In this document: positions 13,040-15,336 of the stretch, piece by piece
Layout: every line of letters starts with the position of its first letter
How positions within the stretch are numbered: the stretch's first letter is position 1
Assembly (NCBI GenBank): GCA_005799205.1
Contig: SYHM01000159.1
Span: 1-15,336, forward strand
Source: Planctomycetia bacterium
GTDB taxonomy: Bacteria > Planctomycetota > Phycisphaerae > Phycisphaerales > SM1A02
Direction: 5' to 3'
DNA: 15,336 bases
Made by a program: the position numbers and the translations under genes
The notes under the pieces: model-generated
Database searches by the model: none
What the model saw: the letters and a program-made list of their open reading frames with translations, nothing else
Told to the model about the DNA's origin: nothing

Positions 13040-14182
13040 TTACGGGCATGATCCCCATGCGGCGAGCATCGCTGTGAGGTCAGCAGCGTCCACGCGACCA
13101 TCTCGGTTGAGGTCTCCAGCACCACCGACGGGACCCCAGTGTGAGAGCAGGACCGCCATGTCTGCCCCATCAACGACGCGGCTGAGGTCGGTGTCGGCTT
13201 CGCACGGGGTGCAGCAGAATGTCACCACGGTCTCTGTTGGCGTGTTGTGTCCACTGTTTGGTCCGGTGTTGCCAGTGACGAGTGTGCCGCGGTACTTCTG
13301 CCCGATCAGGTACGGATACTCACTCATTCCAGCGCTATCGACGGTGCCGAAGTAGGCATACGTTCCATTTGGGTAGTCGGGAGTCACGCACTGCCGGCCA
13401 TTGCTTTCCCCTAGAACGCCAAGCCCAGGAACGTATTCAAAATCTTCGATGTACGCGCCGAGCGGATAGGTCGCCGAGACTGGTGGCCCATATTGATTCG
13501 CTGGCAACTGTGTTCCATTTGGAAGCGTCGTGCGCTGTGTGATGTTCCGCTTTCGCCATGACGTCGTGAGACGTGCGATACCACCTGAGCCATCAGCATT
13601 GGCGTAGCCGTAGGGTCCATAGATCGGAAAGCCGTCGAATGCATAGCCGATGATTGGAGAATGATGCGTTGGGTTGCCTGAGGGGATTCCAGGCGTTCGC
13701 TGATGGTGGTGGTACTCGACCATCGCAGGATGTCCGAGCGCGGTATCAAAGCCGCTTGCCTCGAACCACATCGCATTCTGGTGCCAAATGTTGAGGTTGT
13801 TGTATGAGCGTGCGTCAGAGGGATTGAACATCGTCACACCGTTGACGAAGACTCCGATGTGCCCCAAGCCAACGGTGGGAAGCGTGGTCGCGAGGACTGG
13901 GTTCCGTGGAATGCGAAAGGACCAATTCTGATTCGTGGGTGCACCTGGGTTTCCAGGCCACGGTCCAATCGCGTAGGAAGGGATACCCGTCGACGCGACA
14001 TAGACGTAGCTCTGTCCAAACCGCACTCCCTGAACGTCAGCAGCAATTCCTTGGTAGCCAGTTTGCCCAGTTGTGTTGATCTTCCACGGAATCACAGCTG
14101 GAAAGACTGACTGCGCAGAGACTGTTGCAGTGACGAACGCCGACGCGCAAGACAGTAGAAGTGAATTCGCTCGATGGTTCAT
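13040..14182 (-). CDS. Secreted YHYH-domain protein with dockerin-like EF-hand tail
   Basis: A 380-residue exported protein. The signal peptide is at 1-23 (VSAQS cut region). The main part is a YHYH domain, a family of secreted proteins of unknown function: GHIGVFVNGVTMFNP (107-121), the name motif in the variant form YHHH (157-160), PTHHSPIIGYAFDGFPIYGP (171-190) and RQCVTPDYPNGTYAYF (263-278). The abundant His, Tyr and Asp suggest metal binding, but this is not shown. A cysteine-rich link (CCTPC, 323-327) leads to a tail (328-380) with two EF-hand-like loops, DTDLSRVVDGAD and DLNRDGRVDAAD, each followed by a W-G turn. Such dockerin-like tails are frequent in Phycisphaerae secreted proteins. 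I chose ATG 14182; ATG 14191 is 9 bases upstream. It lies 59 bases after the previous gene and 10 bases before the cytochrome gene. Confidence 0.85.
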   Translation of the reverse strand: MNHRANSLLLSCASAFVTATVSAQSVFPAVIPWKINTTGQTGYQGIAADVQGVRFGQSYVYVASTGIPSYAIGPWPGNPGAPTNQNWSFRIPRNPVLATTLPTVGLGHIGVFVNGVTMFNPSDARSYNNLNIWHQNAMWFEASGFDTALGHPAMVEYHHHQRTPGIPSGNPTHHSPIIGYAFDGFPIYGPYGYANADGSGGIARLTTSWRKRNITQRTTLPNGTQLPANQYGPPVSATYPLGAYIEDFEYVPGLGVLGESNGRQCVTPDYPNGTYAYFGTVDSAGMSEYPYLIGQKYRGTLVTGNTGPNSGHNTPTETVVTFCCTPCEADTDLSRVVDGADMAVLLSHWGPVGGAGDLNRDGRVDAADLTAMLAAWGSCP

Positions 14183-14241
14183 GTGTTGCATTCGCTTCAC
14201 GTATTGGACGCCATCGAACAAGGGGGACTCGAATTCCGCAA

Positions 14242-15267
14242 TTATTGCGTTGTCCAGTTGCTCAGGATGAAAACCAAATCAGCTCCATCGACAAAGCCAT
14301 CACCATTGATGTCTGCCGTGGTTGTGCTGGTTCCCCACGCTGAGAGCAGCGTCGCGAGGTCCATCGCATTGACGATCTGGTCCCCGTTCAGATCGCCACT
14401 GACTGGAGTTGGGGTGCCCGATGCGTTGATGGTCAGGTTGAGGGTCGAGGTTCCATTTCCCTCTGAAAACGTTCCTGAAAGAAGCAGGTTTGCGGTGCTG
14501 CCAGCTGGGAGGACCGTTGGAAGGGGAAATGCTTGATCGACAATTGGTGGTGGCGGAGGAAGGGGACCAACAGGTTCGGTTGACGCCGAGGTTGCAGTAA
14601 ATGTCGCGCTCGTTCCATTGACGGTCAGCGTTCCAGTCAGGGCGATGATCGTTGGAGTGGGATCGCCCCCGAACGCCTGCCCGCCCGCGCTCCCAGAGAC
14701 GAGCACTGTGACCGGGATTGCGACGTTGACGGTGAATGTGTTTGGCGCAGTTTCGACGCGCGTGCCAATGGCGGGACCACTCTGCACGGCAGTTGCGAGA
14801 CTCACCTCGCCCGTAGCCAGTGGGATCGTGATTGCGCCGACGGAGGGATAGATCGAGGTGGGTGAGACTGTGTGAAAGGATGGATACGAGATCGTCAGGT
14901 CAACGCCGACTGTGCCGGGAGTTCCATTGATGAGATCCGCGGTGAAGCCCGTGACCGACACCACCCCAGGTGTTGTGAGCGCGAGCACGAACGATCCCGC
15001 TGGATGCGAATTGATAGTGTCACCCATCAGGGTCGTTGCCGTATATGCGATTGGGTTGTTGCCTGAGCCGCCGAAATAGCCTGGGATGGTCTGCGTCCCA
15101 GTTGGATTCGTCGTTGCGTCGTAGTTGCCCTTGAAGGTTCCCGCGAGTGGATAGGAAAGCGTGAGCGACTGCTGTGCGGTGCTCGATGGCAGTAAGTGGA
15201 AGTCAAACGACGCCGCGAGCGCGCACGAGGTCGCGAGCAGCGAGAGCGCCAGTGGTGCATAGTGCAT
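14242..15267 (-). CDS. Secreted protein with dockerin-like EF-hand tail, family not recognised
   Basis: A 341-residue exported protein; probably first gene of the minus-strand run. The signal peptide is at 1-19 (LLATSCALAA). The body is rich in Thr, Ser, Gly and Val with alternating polar and hydrophobic residues, which suggests beta-sandwich structure, but no known domain was recognised. A proline-rich linker (VGPLPPPPP, about 231-239) divides the main part from a short second beta region. Residues 291-341 carry two EF-hand-like calcium loops, DLNGDQIVNAMD and DINGDGFVDGAD, each followed by a hydrophobic helix and W (SAWG, SNW). This is the same tail type as in the next gene. Start ATG 15267: a GGGAG on the minus strand lies about 12 bases upstream, farther than usual. 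Confidence 0.78.
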   Translation of the reverse strand: MHYAPLALSLLATSCALAASFDFHLLPSSTAQQSLTLSYPLAGTFKGNYDATTNPTGTQTIPGYFGGSGNNPIAYTATTLMGDTINSHPAGSFVLALTTPGVVSVTGFTADLINGTPGTVGVDLTISYPSFHTVSPTSIYPSVGAITIPLATGEVSLATAVQSGPAIGTRVETAPNTFTVNVAIPVTVLVSGSAGGQAFGGDPTPTIIALTGTLTVNGTSATFTATSASTEPVGPLPPPPPIVDQAFPLPTVLPAGSTANLLLSGTFSEGNGTSTLNLTINASGTPTPVSGDLNGDQIVNAMDLATLLSAWGTSTTTADINGDGFVDGADLVFILSNWTTQ

Positions 15268-15336
15268 CAGTCAAAGGTACTCCCGCACTTACGGAATGCA
15301 AATACATTCTCGTCTATCCAATGAACTTCGATCGCA
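15268..15336 (-). other. Upstream region of the minus-strand run, no clear promoter
   Basis: These 69 bases at the window edge precede the first minus-strand gene and would hold its promoter. A short inverted repeat, GAATG (15294-15298) and CATTC (15305-15309) with a 6-base AT-rich loop, is the only structure seen. No convincing pair of -35 and -10 boxes was found. Confidence 0.4.

Noticed and set aside
13030..13173. N-terminal extension of the cytochrome/SUMF1 protein
   Set aside because: It overlaps the dockerin tail of the YHYH gene by over 130 bases and would bury the signal peptide; GTG 13029 directly precedes a proper signal sequence.
15294..15309. GAATG/CATTC inverted repeat as an operator
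   Set aside because: A 5-bp stem with a 6-base loop is expected by chance; kept only as a note on the upstream region.

Overview
The window looks like chromosomal DNA of a planctomycete, most likely of the Phycisphaerae/Phycisphaerales type. The pointers are two exported proteins ending in EF-hand/dockerin-like repeats of the 'GDLNGDG..NA.DL..LL.AWG' kind, a small exported protein with a VPAP-type PEP-CTERM tail, a c-type cytochrome domain fused to a SUMF1 domain, and many lipoproteins. This assignment rests on protein style, not on a marker gene. All gaps between genes are shorter than about 180 bases. No tRNA, rRNA, CRISPR array, insertion sequence or phage gene was seen.

Layout. (1) 1-2018, plus strand: the 3' end of an FtsX-type permease, a LolD/MacB/DevA-type ATPase and a HlyD/DevB-type membrane fusion protein form a tightly packed ABC export operon. 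(2) 2032-3827, minus strand: an NSUN/RsmB-type RNA cytosine methyltransferase and a leucine-carboxyl-methyltransferase-like protein overlap by 4 bases and converge on the exporter. (3) 3886-5450, plus strand: a DUF4126 membrane protein, then a PEP-CTERM exported protein. (4) 5543-10289, plus strand: a four-gene envelope cluster made of a large secreted CsgG/LpoB-like + PEGA protein, a COG3014-type lipoprotein, a YcfL-like lipoprotein and an LpoB-like lipoprotein. The first three genes are linked by ATGA overlaps. (5) 10299-15267, minus strand: a probable five-gene run, in transcription order a dockerin-tailed secreted protein, a YHYH-domain dockerin-tailed protein, a cytochrome c / degenerate copper-monooxygenase-like / SUMF1 fusion, a STAS domain protein and a glycine-zipper lipoprotein.

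How the genes fit together. Region 4 resembles the COG3014-ycfL-lpoB neighbourhood of gammaproteobacteria, where LpoB activates the peptidoglycan synthase PBP1b. Here it is headed by a protein that appears to carry two CsgG/LpoB-like domains plus a PEGA domain, which suggests an envelope complex acting at or near peptidoglycan. Region 5 looks like an exported redox or metal-related module. Its central protein keeps the haem motif but has lost the histidines expected of the copper monooxygenase fold it resembles.

The observations I rate highest are the LpoB-type cluster in a planctomycete-like genome, the two-domain CsgG/LpoB-PEGA protein, the apparently dead copper-monooxygenase module fused to haem and SUMF1 domains, and a perfect hairpin that pairs the stop codons of two convergent genes.
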